A stretch of 64,000 nt of DNA from Aliiglaciecola lipolytica E3 (GCF_000314975.1 NZ_BAEN01000049.1:124001-188000), one strand, 5' to 3'; counted from the stretch's first letter, positions 8,113-17,531 are shown. Notes: generated by a model not told the origin, from the letters alone. Numbers and translations are program-made.

Positions 8113-11100
8113 TTAGCCATTGTCCTGCAAAATCAAAGATAACGTCTGGTTATCTTTTTCAATCAATTCATCGAGTTGTTCTTGAGAAACGGTTTTAAAC
8201 ACTAAATCATTTAACCTCAATTGACTCAAAACCCTTCTTCCTCGAGACCCACCTGCGGAGAAATTTCCTAATTGTTGGGCATTGTCCAGGGGAAAAGCGC
8301 AAATATACAAGGTATGCGCGAAACTAATATATTCATTACATGGAATATCTATCTTTGTTTGGTCAAATATAGCAGGTTCAGAGGTCCAGAATTTAGGCAA
8401 TATAAACGAGCAATTATGCGCGTTAAATGCTGATCTTACAGCCAAAGTAACCACAAACCTAACACCTTGGAATACGCTATTACCACTAAAGTGAGGTACA
8501 ATAAGCTGCGTAATATTCTGTTCAGTTTTCAGTTCATTATTTATTTTTTCATTGACTATTATTGTACTTTTAGTCCCTATGAGTGGGGCATAGTTGATGC
8601 TTTCTTTTAGATTATAAATGCAGTAAGCAGGTTGCTCTTGTATTTCATCTATCTCATCTGGTGTAATGATTTGCGTATTTTTAACCCATGGATATGCGTT
8701 TTTTAATAAATAAAGTAAACAAAGGTTAAAATCAGAAGAGTCGCTCACGACGACTAAATTTTCACCTCTATAATTCGCTTTAAACGTCATCATTTCACGT
8801 TTTAAGATACTGTAAGAAGTACTGTCGAAATCGCGATCATAGTCTTCTGATAACTTTGATTTCAATTTGCCTATCGTAGTTAGCCATTTATTTTTTATTT
8901 CTGTACAGGCTTCATGAACATTATCCTGATCGGTTTGAATACTCATGAATTTAGTAAAAACGGCATTTACATAGTTGGTCGTGCCATATAAATAATAGAA
9001 AAGTAGTGACTTTCCACTCTGATATGACGCAAAAAGCATCTCTTTTTGCTTATTGATAATATATTTAACGTCTTCCTTATTGCGCAGTTCTGCGCTATTT
9101 AACTTTTCGATAGCGCCTAACTCATTCATTAGATTTTTATGCGAGTAAGTCTTTTCATAGTTCTCGATGAAGTCACTTATCTGCGCATTAGAAAAAGACC
9201 GCGTTTTTACTTCTAATAAAGCCGCTTGTTTTTGACTTTCGGTTGATACAATTAATATGTTGTCTACACGTAGAGGAATTGCACCTTCGATTTTCGCTCC
9301 ATCACTACAGTTATAAAAGTTTTGCTGTTTAGGCTTCTTATAGATGACTTGTTCTATGATCTGACGCGACACTTTAAATTCATGTTTTGTATTAACAACT
9401 GAACGAAAATTTCCCGGAACAACCAAGGAGGTATTATTGTTTGTTGTATAATCCGTAATTTCTTCGCCATCATCTTGATAATATCCAGAGGACAATGAAT
9501 GATGATGTTTTACATTGATAAAACCGAGATCGACCCCTAATAAATAAAGGTTGCTAAAACCAAGATTACTAAATAAGTCACACACAAAATTACTGACAGT
9601 TGGAAAAGCGTGTTGTAAAGATGAGAACTTTTTATTGCCTAAAACGCGCTGTGCAGATACGGTCGATGATTCGCCTTCTTTAAATGCAATTAAGGTATCT
9701 TTATATAAATTGCTTGTGTCTGGGTGGATGCCATTACACGAAATCAAGGTAATGTTTTTTAAGAATTCTACATCCCCCACCAAGGTAGCCCAGTCAAAGG
9801 TGCTTCGATTTTGCTCAATTTCGGCGTGAAAGTCTGGGGTAATTTTATGCCGATGCAGTGCTTGTAAAGCAGTACCACAACTCACAATTATAGCTTTGTC
9901 TTGCCATTCTTTAATTTCGTCAACAGAGCTGTCCAGAGAAGGTCCATTACCGATTATGAAAATTGGCACTTCTTTACTATCGTATGACAGCTTATTTGCT
10001 GGTTTGTGGGTTAAAATCGGATAGTTCCGACGCATCCCTTCTTTTGTATGCTCTATACCATAGAAAGCATGATCAAAATATTCACCCATGGAAATAACCA
10101 CTTGCAGTTGTTCACGAAGTTGTGCAATTGCGGTATTTAACGATGCGTTATAGTAGCTTTGATAAAAATAAGTATCGTTTAAAATATAAGGTCCGATGGA
10201 ATGAAACTGGTTTAATAAATCTCTAAATAAATTAGTACCGTCATCACCTATATTTAAGTAAATTCTGGCATTACTTTCTTCTACAATCGAAAAGATGGTT
10301 TCCCAATCTATCGCAAATAAAGAAGCGTAGAAAAAATCAGTGTTTGGTTCGCATAAAAAAAGCATCTCAACTGAGTGACGCTGGAGTAAGGTCTCGAGTT
10401 GATATCCAGCCCCTAAACCAAACAAAATAATAGACGCAATTTTATCTGGTAATTCACTGATCTCTTCTTCAGTTTCAATTAATAGCGCTTCGGTTTCTTT
10501 TACAAATTGATAATGCAGATAATGCGCAAGTTTTGTACCGGTATAGCCTAAAACCAAACCGTCTTTGTGTGGTTGCTCACTGAAATTGTCATAATTAAAA
10601 ATGCAGTCTTGAAGTGGATGTTCACTATACCAAGGGGTAAGGGAATCTTTCTTTATCAGGTTAATCTCACCTTGACTATTCTCAACTGGGAGCCATATTT
10701 TGGGCTGATAGTGTTCAAATTCTTTAAAAATATTAGGGTAGTACTTTTTCAGTGCGGCTAAGTTGTTAGTATATCTTTGTGAAGTTAGATCAACTTTTTT
10801 TACCTTATTTAGATCAACCGGTGGTGTCCAAGTGGGAAGGTAATGGTTGTAATCAGGCTGCATTGAAAAGCTAATTCCATGCTGAGTCACTTCCTGCCAA
10901 GATTTTTCAGTCAATTCTTTATGCAAACTATCAAAAACGGGATGATTATAGTGTTGATATAGGTAAAACCCTGAAATATCTACATGTTCACGCAATTCGG
11001 AAATATTATTGGTGAGGTCTCTGCCATCTTTTTCTAGCTGAATAAAGATTTGCGTCCCTTGGCTTTTCGCTAAACTAAAAATTTCATTCCAGTCCATCAC

Positions 11101-11652
11101 TAGTACAGAACATTGAAAATATTGTGGTTCCGGTTCGTAGATGATCAAATTTTTAATTTTACAGGATTGTAATAGCTGCAAAATATGAAAACCTAAACCA
11201 CACCCTAAAACCACCATACAATCGACTTCTTCACTAAGCTCAGAGAAGGATTGGCGGGTTTTAAAGCTGTTGGTTTGAGTGATATCTAATTTATCAAACT
11301 CAGAGCTTTCGATGGTTTGTGATAAGGGAGATGTTGCAGCAGAAAATGAAATATAAGTTGCATGCTGTTTGAATAACGCTAGTTGCTGCAAAACCTCTTG
11401 TTTAGGATGAAAGCCGTAAAGGGTTCTGCCAATGCCGTAATCAACAATATTAAATTCACCAAATTTATTACAAAAAATTGAGTGATTTTGTAAAGAAGCA
11501 GACTTTATGTATGTGACTAGAGAAGGAATATTGCGCGCAAAACTATTAATATTTTTATGTTGCATCTCGATAATAGTCGATGCCAGCTTCTTCTCTAGAA
11601 GCTTTTGTTTTTCTTCGTCTTTTTCTAGATGCAGTCGTATATTTTTAAGCAT
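8113..11652 (-). CDS. maf: Maf-type flagellin glycosyltransferase with duplicated N-terminal domain
   Basis: This 1,179-residue protein has the Maf/DUF115 core near residues 560-760, with PIFIIGNGPSLDSS and SCGTALQALHRHKITPDF followed by HAEIEQN. Maf proteins transfer nonulosonic acids such as pseudaminic or legionaminic acid to flagellin in the cytoplasm. Typical members have about 620-700 residues. Here the N-terminal Rossmann-like domain appears twice: VVLGCGLGFHILQLL then VMDWNEIFSLA, and ILFGLGAGYQLETLL then AIDWETIFSIV. The gene is transcribed away from the flagellin gene, which lies 314 bases beyond its start. The ATG has no strong ribosome-binding site. The family assignment is firm; the sugar donor is inferred from the family. 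Confidence 0.88.
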   Translation of the reverse strand: MLKNIRLHLEKDEEKQKLLEKKLASTIIEMQHKNINSFARNIPSLVTYIKSASLQNHSIFCNKFGEFNIVDYGIGRTLYGFHPKQEVLQQLALFKQHATYISFSAATSPLSQTIESSEFDKLDITQTNSFKTRQSFSELSEEVDCMVVLGCGLGFHILQLLQSCKIKNLIIYEPEPQYFQCSVLVMDWNEIFSLAKSQGTQIFIQLEKDGRDLTNNISELREHVDISGFYLYQHYNHPVFDSLHKELTEKSWQEVTQHGISFSMQPDYNHYLPTWTPPVDLNKVKKVDLTSQRYTNNLAALKKYYPNIFKEFEHYQPKIWLPVENSQGEINLIKKDSLTPWYSEHPLQDCIFNYDNFSEQPHKDGLVLGYTGTKLAHYLHYQFVKETEALLIETEEEISELPDKIASIILFGLGAGYQLETLLQRHSVEMLFLCEPNTDFFYASLFAIDWETIFSIVEESNARIYLNIGDDGTNLFRDLLNQFHSIGPYILNDTYFYQSYYNASLNTAIAQLREQLQVVISMGEYFDHAFYGIEHTKEGMRRNYPILTHKPANKLSYDSKEVPIFIIGNGPSLDSSVDEIKEWQDKAIIVSCGTALQALHRHKITPDFHAEIEQNRSTFDWATLVGDVEFLKNITLISCNGIHPDTSNLYKDTLIAFKEGESSTVSAQRVLGNKKFSSLQHAFPTVSNFVCDLFSNLGFSNLYLLGVDLGFINVKHHHSLSSGYYQDDGEEITDYTTNNNTSLVVPGNFRSVVNTKHEFKVSRQIIEQVIYKKPKQQNFYNCSDGAKIEGAIPLRVDNILIVSTESQKQAALLEVKTRSFSNAQISDFIENYEKTYSHKNLMNELGAIEKLNSAELRNKEDVKYIINKQKEMLFASYQSGKSLLFYYLYGTTNYVNAVFTKFMSIQTDQDNVHEACTEIKNKWLTTIGKLKSKLSEDYDRDFDSTSYSILKREMMTFKANYRGENLVVVSDSSDFNLCLLYLLKNAYPWVKNTQIITPDEIDEIQEQPAYCIYNLKESINYAPLIGTKSTIIVNEKINNELKTEQNITQLIVPHFSGNSVFQGVRFVVTLAVRSAFNAHNCSFILPKFWTSEPAIFDQTKIDIPCNEYISFAHTLYICAFPLDNAQQLGNFSAGGSRGRRVLSQLRLNDLVFKTVSQEQLDELIEKDNQTLSLILQDNG

Positions 11653-11966
11653 GATTGTTAATTTTGTTTTGTTCCGAATCTCGGTTTAATAGGATTTGCC
11701 ATATTCCATCGATATTGATTAACTGACGCTAAATTTTTATTCGGCAACGGCAACTCTGTAAGGTGAGAGATTATTGTCATTTTAGTTGATTGTGACCTTT
11801 TGTTGCTGTCAGAGTCAATTGTGTTTGCTTCTAATATTGCTAGTCCGTCATTAATTAATACATAGTTATATCTATCCATACTTTTGTATTGTTGATTCTA
11901 ATCACTGCTGCTTACTTTATATGCAGAGTTTTGCTAAACTATAAATTGGTATTGGAGGGTAAATTT
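11653..11966. other. Divergent intergenic region between maf and the flagellin gene
   Basis: This 314-base stretch separates the start of maf (- strand) from the start of the flagellin gene (+ strand). It contains the weak 73-codon frame listed separately. I looked for -24/-12 (sigma-54) and sigma-28 elements in front of the flagellin and found none that match well, so its promoter is not assigned. The only clear element is the flagellin ribosome-binding site, GGAGGG at 11954-11959. Confidence 0.6.
11658..11879 (-). CDS. Possible small ORF upstream of maf, unrecognised
   Basis: An uninterrupted 73-codon frame ends 5 bases before the maf start on the same strand, so it could lead a two-gene transcript. 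I do not recognise the product. It is hydrophilic, has no signal peptide or membrane segment, and its sequence is not obviously low complexity. The ATG at 11879 lacks a convincing ribosome-binding site, and a second in-frame ATG lies at codon 33. It may simply be leader sequence of the maf transcript. Confidence 0.3.
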   Translation of the reverse strand: MDRYNYVLINDGLAILEANTIDSDSNKRSQSTKMTIISHLTELPLPNKNLASVNQYRWNMANPIKPRFGTKQN

Positions 11967-12767
11967 ATGATTAATCTTGATACAAGTAATAATTCATCAA
12001 TTTTACAGCAGCTACAGCAAAAGCAAGAAACCTTGTTTGAAAAGCTTGCTTCTGGGAAACGCGTTAACAGTGCGGCCGATGATTCTGCTGCGCAACAAAT
12101 TATTGACCGTTTAACGACGCAAGTTGAAGGCAACAGACAGGCAATTTCAAATGCTTATGATGGGGTGTCTTTATCTCAAGTGGCTGAAGGTGGCTTGTCA
12201 GGTATTAGCACCGACGTAAATCGAATTCGAGAGTTATCTGTGCAAGCCGGCAATGGGTTATTGAATGACTCAGATCGTGAAGCGTTACAATCAGAAATTG
12301 CACAATTGCAAAGTAATATTACCCAAACCATAGAGCAAACTAATTTTGGCGGCAAATCATTGTTGTCTGGTGACGGCAATATTGAGTTTCAGGTTGGTGC
12401 TAATTCGGGACAACGAATCGGAGTTCAAACTCAAGACGTTGGTGCACAACTCGACGATGTATTAAATATTGATGTGTCTACTTCAGCGGGAGCGCAAGAG
12501 GCGTTAGAAATTGCTGATAATGCGTTGGAGTTCGTGGGTGGTGCACAAGCTGAGTTGGGCGCGACACAGAACCAATTTGAAAGTGCAGCGCGTAATTTAA
12601 GCCAGTCAGATGTCAATCTTTCTGCAGCGCGAAGCAGGCTTCAAGATACTGACTTTGCGCAGGCTACCGCGGATAGTATTGCTTCAGGTATTCAAGGACA
12701 AGCTGCATTAACCGTGCAGGCTCAAGCAAATCAACAACAAGGGCAGGTTTTGTCGTTGCTAAGTTGA
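11967..12767 (+). CDS. Flagellin, compact and divergent
   Basis: The protein has 266 residues from the ATG at 11967, chosen because GGAGGG lies 7 bases upstream and because the flagellin N-domain begins there; an upstream in-frame start at 11889 would add 26 non-flagellin residues. The N-terminal helix (LASGKRVNSAADDSAAQQI), the SLSQVAEGGL segment and the C-terminal SRLQDTDFAQATAD helix are standard D0/D1 flagellin regions. The variable D2/D3 part is almost absent. The first 20 residues (MINLDTSNNSSILQQ...) differ from the common start of polar flagellins, and the C-terminus ends QVLSLLS. It forms the filament or a minor part of it, and is a likely substrate of the neighbouring Maf. A good terminator follows. 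Confidence 0.88.
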   Translation: MINLDTSNNSSILQQLQQKQETLFEKLASGKRVNSAADDSAAQQIIDRLTTQVEGNRQAISNAYDGVSLSQVAEGGLSGISTDVNRIRELSVQAGNGLLNDSDREALQSEIAQLQSNITQTIEQTNFGGKSLLSGDGNIEFQVGANSGQRIGVQTQDVGAQLDDVLNIDVSTSAGAQEALEIADNALEFVGGAQAELGATQNQFESAARNLSQSDVNLSAARSRLQDTDFAQATADSIASGIQGQAALTVQAQANQQQGQVLSLLS

Positions 12768-13111
12768 GTTTAAATGAGCACGCTTTAGTTACCTCGTTTA
12801 AATAGGAATCTTAAAAAAGCAGCTTAGGCTGCTTTTATTTTGTTCAATTTACTGATTTTATTCATAAAGGTGGATATTGATTGTTGCTATCCGGCAACGA
12901 ATGTTTAAAATCATGTCAACAATTTAAAGCGTGTGAGTAATTCATTTTGTGCTTTGCTGACATGAGTAAAAATATACGCTAATCTTCTATAGGTTGACCG
13001 CTAGAAATTTGAACGTCACGGTCGTCTTTTAGGTTGGAAGTTTAGTGAATATTTTTCTGGAATCTACCACGCTTGATTAAAATCAATAACAATACCAAAC
13101 TTGGGGAAGGG
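12768..13111. other. Intergenic region between flagellin and flrA
   Basis: This 344-base stretch holds the flagellin terminator near its start and the leader of flrA at its end. fliD, fliS or flaG, which often occupy this place in polar flagellar clusters, are absent. A weak GG-N10-GC match at 13058-13075 was not accepted as a sigma-54 site. No other gene or clear promoter was seen. Confidence 0.6.
12815..12840 (+). terminator. Rho-independent terminator after the flagellin gene
   Basis: The inverted repeat AAAAGCAGC / GCTGCTTTT with a TTAG loop lies about 50 bases after the flagellin stop and runs into a T-rich tail. It should isolate the flagellin transcript from flrA. Confidence 0.85.
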
Positions 13112-14578
13112 ATGAGCACTATTCTGATTATCAGCGAGCATGCTTCGCGCGCCAATAATCTCAAAACGATCTTGTCTTTTTTAGGCGAACGTTGCGCAAT
13201 TGTTCCGTTTTCTCAAGCTATATCATCGTTAAAAAAGCAAGATAGTTTTGAAGCTGTTATCATTGATTTTGAATCCCCAGAACTGACTGATGATGTCGTC
13301 AGTAAATTCCCAGCACAACCCTTTATTGTCATTGGAAATGCGCTTGTAGACGCAGAATTCAGAGCGAATATAATTGGTCAACTTGTTGAACCTGTTACCT
13401 ACCCAGTTCTGACACAAATGTTACATCGCTGTCAGGAATATTTTCGAAAAAGGCCCGCCAAGAGTCCCAATTCAAGCAAAACTAAGTTGTTTCGAAGCTT
13501 GGTGGGAAAAAGTGATGAGATACAACACGTTCGTCATTTAATTGAACAAGTATCAGGTTCAGATGCAAATGTTTTAGTTCTAGGCGAGTCTGGAACGGGC
13601 AAAGAGGTTATTGCTCGTAACTTACATTTTTTATCAAATAGAAAAGATGGCCCCTTTATTCCAGTCAATTGCGGAGCAATCCCAGCTGAACTTTTAGAAA
13701 GTGAATTGTTTGGACATGAAAAAGGCGCTTTCACAGGCGCTATCAATTCTCGAAAAGGTCGTTTTGAACTGGCCGAAGGCGGGACTTTATTTCTTGATGA
13801 AATTGGTGATATGCCGTTGCAGATGCAAGTCAAATTATTACGTGTATTGCAAGAACGTCAATATGAAAGAGTTGGCGGTAACAAGCCTATCAAATGTGAC
13901 GTCCGTATCGTTGCAGCAACTCACCGCGAATTGGAGAATATGATCACGGAAGGGACCTTTCGGGAAGACTTATATTATCGATTAAATGTATTTCCAATAG
14001 AAAGCCCGGCATTGCGAGAGCGTAAGGAAGATATTCCCCTGCTGTTGCAAGAACTCGTGTCTAGATTAGAGCAAGAAAATGAAAAGTCCCTGCGTTTTAC
14101 TGAAAATGCGATTAATTCGCTTGTTGAACATTTGTGGCCAGGTAATGTCCGAGAATTGTCAAATTTGGTTGAAAGATTACTCATCTTGTATCCAAACCAA
14201 GTGGTAGATGTCAACGATTTACCTATTAAATATCAATATGTTAATGGCGACAATTTTGAGCCAGATTATCCAGAAGAGTTGTTAGAAAGGGAAGCGCTTA
14301 TTGCTCTATTTAATGACACTAACGATGACTCGGAAAATGAAGATAATGACGAAAACAACGTCGAGGATCAATCTGATACTCGTGAATTAACGACTAATTC
14401 TGCACTGCCTTCAGATGGAATGAATTTAAAAGAGTATTTATCTGAACTGGAAATAAGCATGATAAACCAAGCGCTAGATCAGCAGGATGGTGTTGTTGCA
14501 AGAGCTGCAGAGATACTCGGAATGCGTCGTACCACACTAGTGGAAAAAATGCGCAAATATGGCATAGTCCGCGAGTAA
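13112..14578 (+). CDS. flrA: FlrA, sigma-54-dependent master regulator of polar flagellar genes
   Basis: From the ATG at 13112 the protein is 488 residues, the length expected for Vibrio-type FlrA; GGGGAAGG at 13103-13110 precedes this start, while the TTG at 13073 would add 13 residues. The N-terminal FleQ-type receiver lacks the usual acidic pair (SEHAS instead of a DD), so it is probably not phosphorylated. The AAA+ domain has GESGTGKE (158-165) and the sigma-54 contact loop GAFTGA (205-210). The C-terminal Fis-type helix-turn-helix ends the protein (RAAEILGMRRTTLVEKMRK). By family knowledge it switches on flrBC and early flagellar operons. An acidic linker (NDTNDDSENEDNDEN) precedes the helix-turn-helix. 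Confidence 0.93.
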   Translation: MSTILIISEHASRANNLKTILSFLGERCAIVPFSQAISSLKKQDSFEAVIIDFESPELTDDVVSKFPAQPFIVIGNALVDAEFRANIIGQLVEPVTYPVLTQMLHRCQEYFRKRPAKSPNSSKTKLFRSLVGKSDEIQHVRHLIEQVSGSDANVLVLGESGTGKEVIARNLHFLSNRKDGPFIPVNCGAIPAELLESELFGHEKGAFTGAINSRKGRFELAEGGTLFLDEIGDMPLQMQVKLLRVLQERQYERVGGNKPIKCDVRIVAATHRELENMITEGTFREDLYYRLNVFPIESPALRERKEDIPLLLQELVSRLEQENEKSLRFTENAINSLVEHLWPGNVRELSNLVERLLILYPNQVVDVNDLPIKYQYVNGDNFEPDYPEELLEREALIALFNDTNDDSENEDNDENNVEDQSDTRELTTNSALPSDGMNLKEYLSELEISMINQALDQQDGVVARAAEILGMRRTTLVEKMRKYGIVRE

Positions 14579-14692
14579 CAACGCTTTCGATAACTGTACG
14601 CAAATTAATCTTTTATCCGCTACTGTCATTTTGTTGACGTTCTTTATTATTAACTATAATTCCTAACCCGTTGATTATAAGAGTAAAATAAT

Positions 14693-14708
14693 TGGCATGC
14701 GATATGCT
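14693..14708 (+). promoter_or_regulatory. Sigma-54 (-24/-12) promoter of flrBC
   Basis: TGGCATGCGATATGCT has GG at 14694-14695 and GC at 14706-14707 with exactly 10 bases between. It lies about 40 bases upstream of flrB. FlrA is the expected activator. One base of the -12 element departs from the TTGC consensus. Confidence 0.75.
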
Positions 14709-14747
14709 AAATCCTTACTAGTAGTTTATTTTTGACGTGAGGACATT

Positions 14748-15926
14748 ATGGCGCTCAGTAGTGCATTGAACGTATCGTATGAAAGCGATCTAACCGAAGT
14801 TAACCATTCTTCTTCGTCAATAAACGAAGAGTACAATGCCTCATCTCGGCTGGCGCAGCCTCTTCACAAAACAACCACCGAAGTGTCAAAACAAGAATTT
14901 GAACAATTAAAAAGTCAAGCAACGCGGTTAGAGCATTTATTGCAAGTTATGCCAGCAGGCGTCGTTGTAATAAATGGGCGAGGGCAGGTGAAACAGGCCA
15001 ATGCGTTAGCCAAAGCACTTTTGGGTGAACCTTTAGAAGGTCAGGCATGGCGTAAAATTATCGCTCGCTCGTTTAAACCACAAGCCGATGATGGACATGA
15101 AGTGTCATTACATGACGGTCGTAAAGTGAAATTATCAATTACCCCATTAACGGCCGAGCCTGGTCAATTAATCGTCTTGACCGACCTCACTGAAACCAGA
15201 CAACTTCAGCAACGTATTAGTCATATGCAACGGCTTTCTTCTTTAGGTAAAACGGTTGCATCTATTGTGCATCAAATCAGAACACCGTTATCCGCAGCTG
15301 TGTTATACGCTTCCAATTTAGCAAGTAATCAACTTAGTGATGCTGCTCGCGAACGGTTTGGTGAAAAACTAATGCTGCGCTTAAAAGATTTAGAAAGCCA
15401 AGTAAACGATATGTTGTTGTTTGCTAAAAGTGGCGAAGAACAAGTGGTGCAAAATCTTTGTGTAGCTGAATTGATGGAAGAATTAATTCAGTCTTCAGAA
15501 AATATGCTGCAGCAGTCAAATACTCAACTTACCCTGTTAGAAGTCGATCCAGCGATTACCATTTTAGGTAACAAACCAGCGCTTTTAGGGGCATTGCAAA
15601 ACATAATTCACAATGCCATACAGGTGCAGCCGGAAAATTGTGAAATTACCGTTAGCTGTTTGAGTGAAAACCAAAAAGTTATATTGCACATACAAGACAA
15701 TGGTCCTGGTGTTGATATGGATAATGCAAATAGAATTTTTGAACCCTTTTTTACGTCAAAAAGTCATGGTACAGGGTTGGGACTATCAGTGGTCGCTACT
15801 GTTGCCAAATCTCATGGCGGCTCAGTGACCGTTACGAATATGCCAGGCAAAGGAGCATGCTTTACGATCATGCTCCCAATTATTAATTCGAATAAATCTA
15901 AACCGGCTTTGGGAGATAAATCGTGA
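14748..15926 (+). CDS. flrB: FlrB, flagellar sensor histidine kinase
   Basis: The 392-residue protein has no membrane segment and should be cytoplasmic. A PAS-like domain (about residues 55-150) is followed by the HisKA domain with the phosphoacceptor histidine at residue 175 in ASIVHQIRTPLSA, and an HATPase domain with the N box (LQNIIHNAIQ), DNGPGVD and the GTGLGLSVV box. By family knowledge it phosphorylates FlrC to activate class III flagellar genes. It is preceded by a sigma-54 promoter and a GAGGA ribosome-binding site. Its stop overlaps the flrC start by 4 bases, so the two are translated together. Confidence 0.93.
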   Translation: MALSSALNVSYESDLTEVNHSSSSINEEYNASSRLAQPLHKTTTEVSKQEFEQLKSQATRLEHLLQVMPAGVVVINGRGQVKQANALAKALLGEPLEGQAWRKIIARSFKPQADDGHEVSLHDGRKVKLSITPLTAEPGQLIVLTDLTETRQLQQRISHMQRLSSLGKTVASIVHQIRTPLSAAVLYASNLASNQLSDAARERFGEKLMLRLKDLESQVNDMLLFAKSGEEQVVQNLCVAELMEELIQSSENMLQQSNTQLTLLEVDPAITILGNKPALLGALQNIIHNAIQVQPENCEITVSCLSENQKVILHIQDNGPGVDMDNANRIFEPFFTSKSHGTGLGLSVVATVAKSHGGSVTVTNMPGKGACFTIMLPIINSNKSKPALGDKS

Positions 15927-17266
15927 GTCAAACCAGCATACTAATTGTAGAAGATGATGCAGGCTTAAGAGAAGCGTTAGTCGATACATTGCTGCTTGGA
16001 GGTTATGAAGTCATTGAAGCAAACTCTGCCGAGCAAGCCATGATAAAGCTCAGTTCACATAAAGTTGATTTAGTGGTGAGCGACATTCAAATGGGAGAAA
16101 TGAGTGGGTTGACTTTATTGCGTAGTATTAAACATAAATACCCCAACTTACCTACCTTGCTAATGACCGCATATGCAACTATTGACGATGCAGTTCAAGC
16201 TATGCGAGATGGTGCGACCGATTATTTGTCTAAACCTTTTAGCCCGGAAGTCTTGCTCAATTTGGTCGGTCGATACGCTCCGGCGCAAATGGTCGAGTCG
16301 CGAGATCCAATAGCAGCAGATCCATTGAGCATAAATTTACTTAATCTTGCCAAAAAAGTGGCAGGTTCCGATGCAACTGTAATGGTGTTAGGGCCAAGCG
16401 GATCGGGCAAAGAAGTGTTAGCACGCTACATACACGACCAATCAAGTCGTAAAGATCAGCCATTTGTAGCAATTAACTGTGCCGCAATACCCGAAAATAT
16501 GCTTGAAGCAACTCTATTTGGTTATGAAAAGGGCGCCTTCACAGGCGCACTTCAAGCATCTCCAGGTAAGTTCGAACTGGCTCAGGGGGGCAGTATTTTA
16601 CTGGATGAAATTACCGAAATGGATTTAGCATTGCAGGCTAAATTGTTGCGTGTATTGCAAGAAAAAGAAGTAGAAAGACTCGGTGGTCGTAAAACGATAG
16701 CACTTGATGTGCGAGTGATTGCAACTAGTAACCGAGATCTGAAACAAGTAGTCACTGACGGTAAATTCAGAGAAGATTTGTACTATCGCCTAAACGTATT
16801 CCCACTCATGTGGCATCCGTTAGATAAGCGTGCCGGCGATATAGTGCCATTAGCCGAGCACATGATAGAAAGGCACTATAGTGGTAAAAAACACGCACCT
16901 AACCTCACTGCTTCAGCGCGTAGTAAATTGATGCAACACCGTTGGCCGGGGAACGTTAGGGAACTTGAAAATGTTATTCAGCGCGCCCTAATTCTTTCCG
17001 ATGGGGAAACGATTGACGCAAATGATCTTATGATTGAAATTGAAACTGGTCATTCGTTAGTTGCCGACACCTCTTTAACCAGCGAAGTAGATGACAGTAA
17101 GCTTGGCAGTGAACTTCGTCAGCAAGAACATCAAATTATTTTGGACACACTTCAGTCATGTAATGGAAGAAGAAAAGATGTCGCTGAACGATTAGGCATT
17201 AGCCCCAGAACATTGCGTTATAAATTGGCTCGAATGCGCGAAGTAGGCATTGAATTGCCAGCGTAA
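15923..17266 (+). CDS. flrC: FlrC, sigma-54-dependent flagellar response regulator
   Basis: The 447-residue protein has an intact receiver domain with the acidic pair at residues 11-12, phosphoacceptor D54 and K104. The AAA+ domain follows with GPSGSGKE (157-164) and GAFTGA (204-209). The C-terminal Fis-type helix-turn-helix reads RKDVAERLGISPRTLRYK. It starts with GTG overlapping the flrB stop. In the known polar hierarchy, phosphorylated FlrC drives basal-body and filament operons from sigma-54 promoters such as those found in front of fliE and fliK. A strong terminator lies just after the stop codon. Confidence 0.94.
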   Translation: MSQTSILIVEDDAGLREALVDTLLLGGYEVIEANSAEQAMIKLSSHKVDLVVSDIQMGEMSGLTLLRSIKHKYPNLPTLLMTAYATIDDAVQAMRDGATDYLSKPFSPEVLLNLVGRYAPAQMVESRDPIAADPLSINLLNLAKKVAGSDATVMVLGPSGSGKEVLARYIHDQSSRKDQPFVAINCAAIPENMLEATLFGYEKGAFTGALQASPGKFELAQGGSILLDEITEMDLALQAKLLRVLQEKEVERLGGRKTIALDVRVIATSNRDLKQVVTDGKFREDLYYRLNVFPLMWHPLDKRAGDIVPLAEHMIERHYSGKKHAPNLTASARSKLMQHRWPGNVRELENVIQRALILSDGETIDANDLMIEIETGHSLVADTSLTSEVDDSKLGSELRQQEHQIILDTLQSCNGRRKDVAERLGISPRTLRYKLARMREVGIELPA

Positions 17267-17285
17267 ATCTGCTGAAAGCATAAAC

Positions 17286-17317
17286 AAAAATAGCCGTAGA
17301 AATACGGCTATTTTTTT
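17286..17317 (+). terminator. Rho-independent terminator after flrC
   Basis: A 13-base perfect stem (AAAAATAGCCGTA / TACGGCTATTTTT) with a GAAA loop ends in a run of Ts, 20 bases after the flrC stop. It separates the regulatory operon from the fliE operon. Confidence 0.92.
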
Positions 17318-17428
17318 GTCATTTAAAAATCAATTTATGCCAAACAAAAGACAAAAACGATGAATGAGTTTGCCCGTCAATAAAATGACTAAATTTGTAT
17401 CTAATTGAATAATAAGACTATTAAAGTT

Positions 17429-17444
17429 TGGCATTGAGATTGCT
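17429..17444 (+). promoter_or_regulatory. Sigma-54 (-24/-12) promoter of the fliE operon
   Basis: TGGCATTGAGATTGCT matches the TGGCAC-N5-TTGCW consensus at nearly every position, with GG and GC 10 bases apart. It lies 88 bases upstream of the fliE start, between the flrC terminator and fliE. Confidence 0.88.
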
Positions 17445-17531
17445 TAGTGGAACCATACACCTAAAAAATTAACGCTTTGTTGTATTTTTTGACTATTGCA
17501 AAGCGTATGGATTGCACCACTGGAGCAACAC

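Noticed and set aside
11920-11935. TATGCAGAGTTTTGCT as a sigma-54 promoter of the flagellin
   Set aside because: The TTGCT is good, but no GG lies 10 bases before its GC.
13058-13075. GG-N10-GC match before flrA as a sigma-54 promoter
   Set aside because: Only the GG and GC are right; the -12 region reads ACGCT and the -24 region TGGAAT, much weaker than the three accepted sites. FlrA homologues are usually not sigma-54 dependent.
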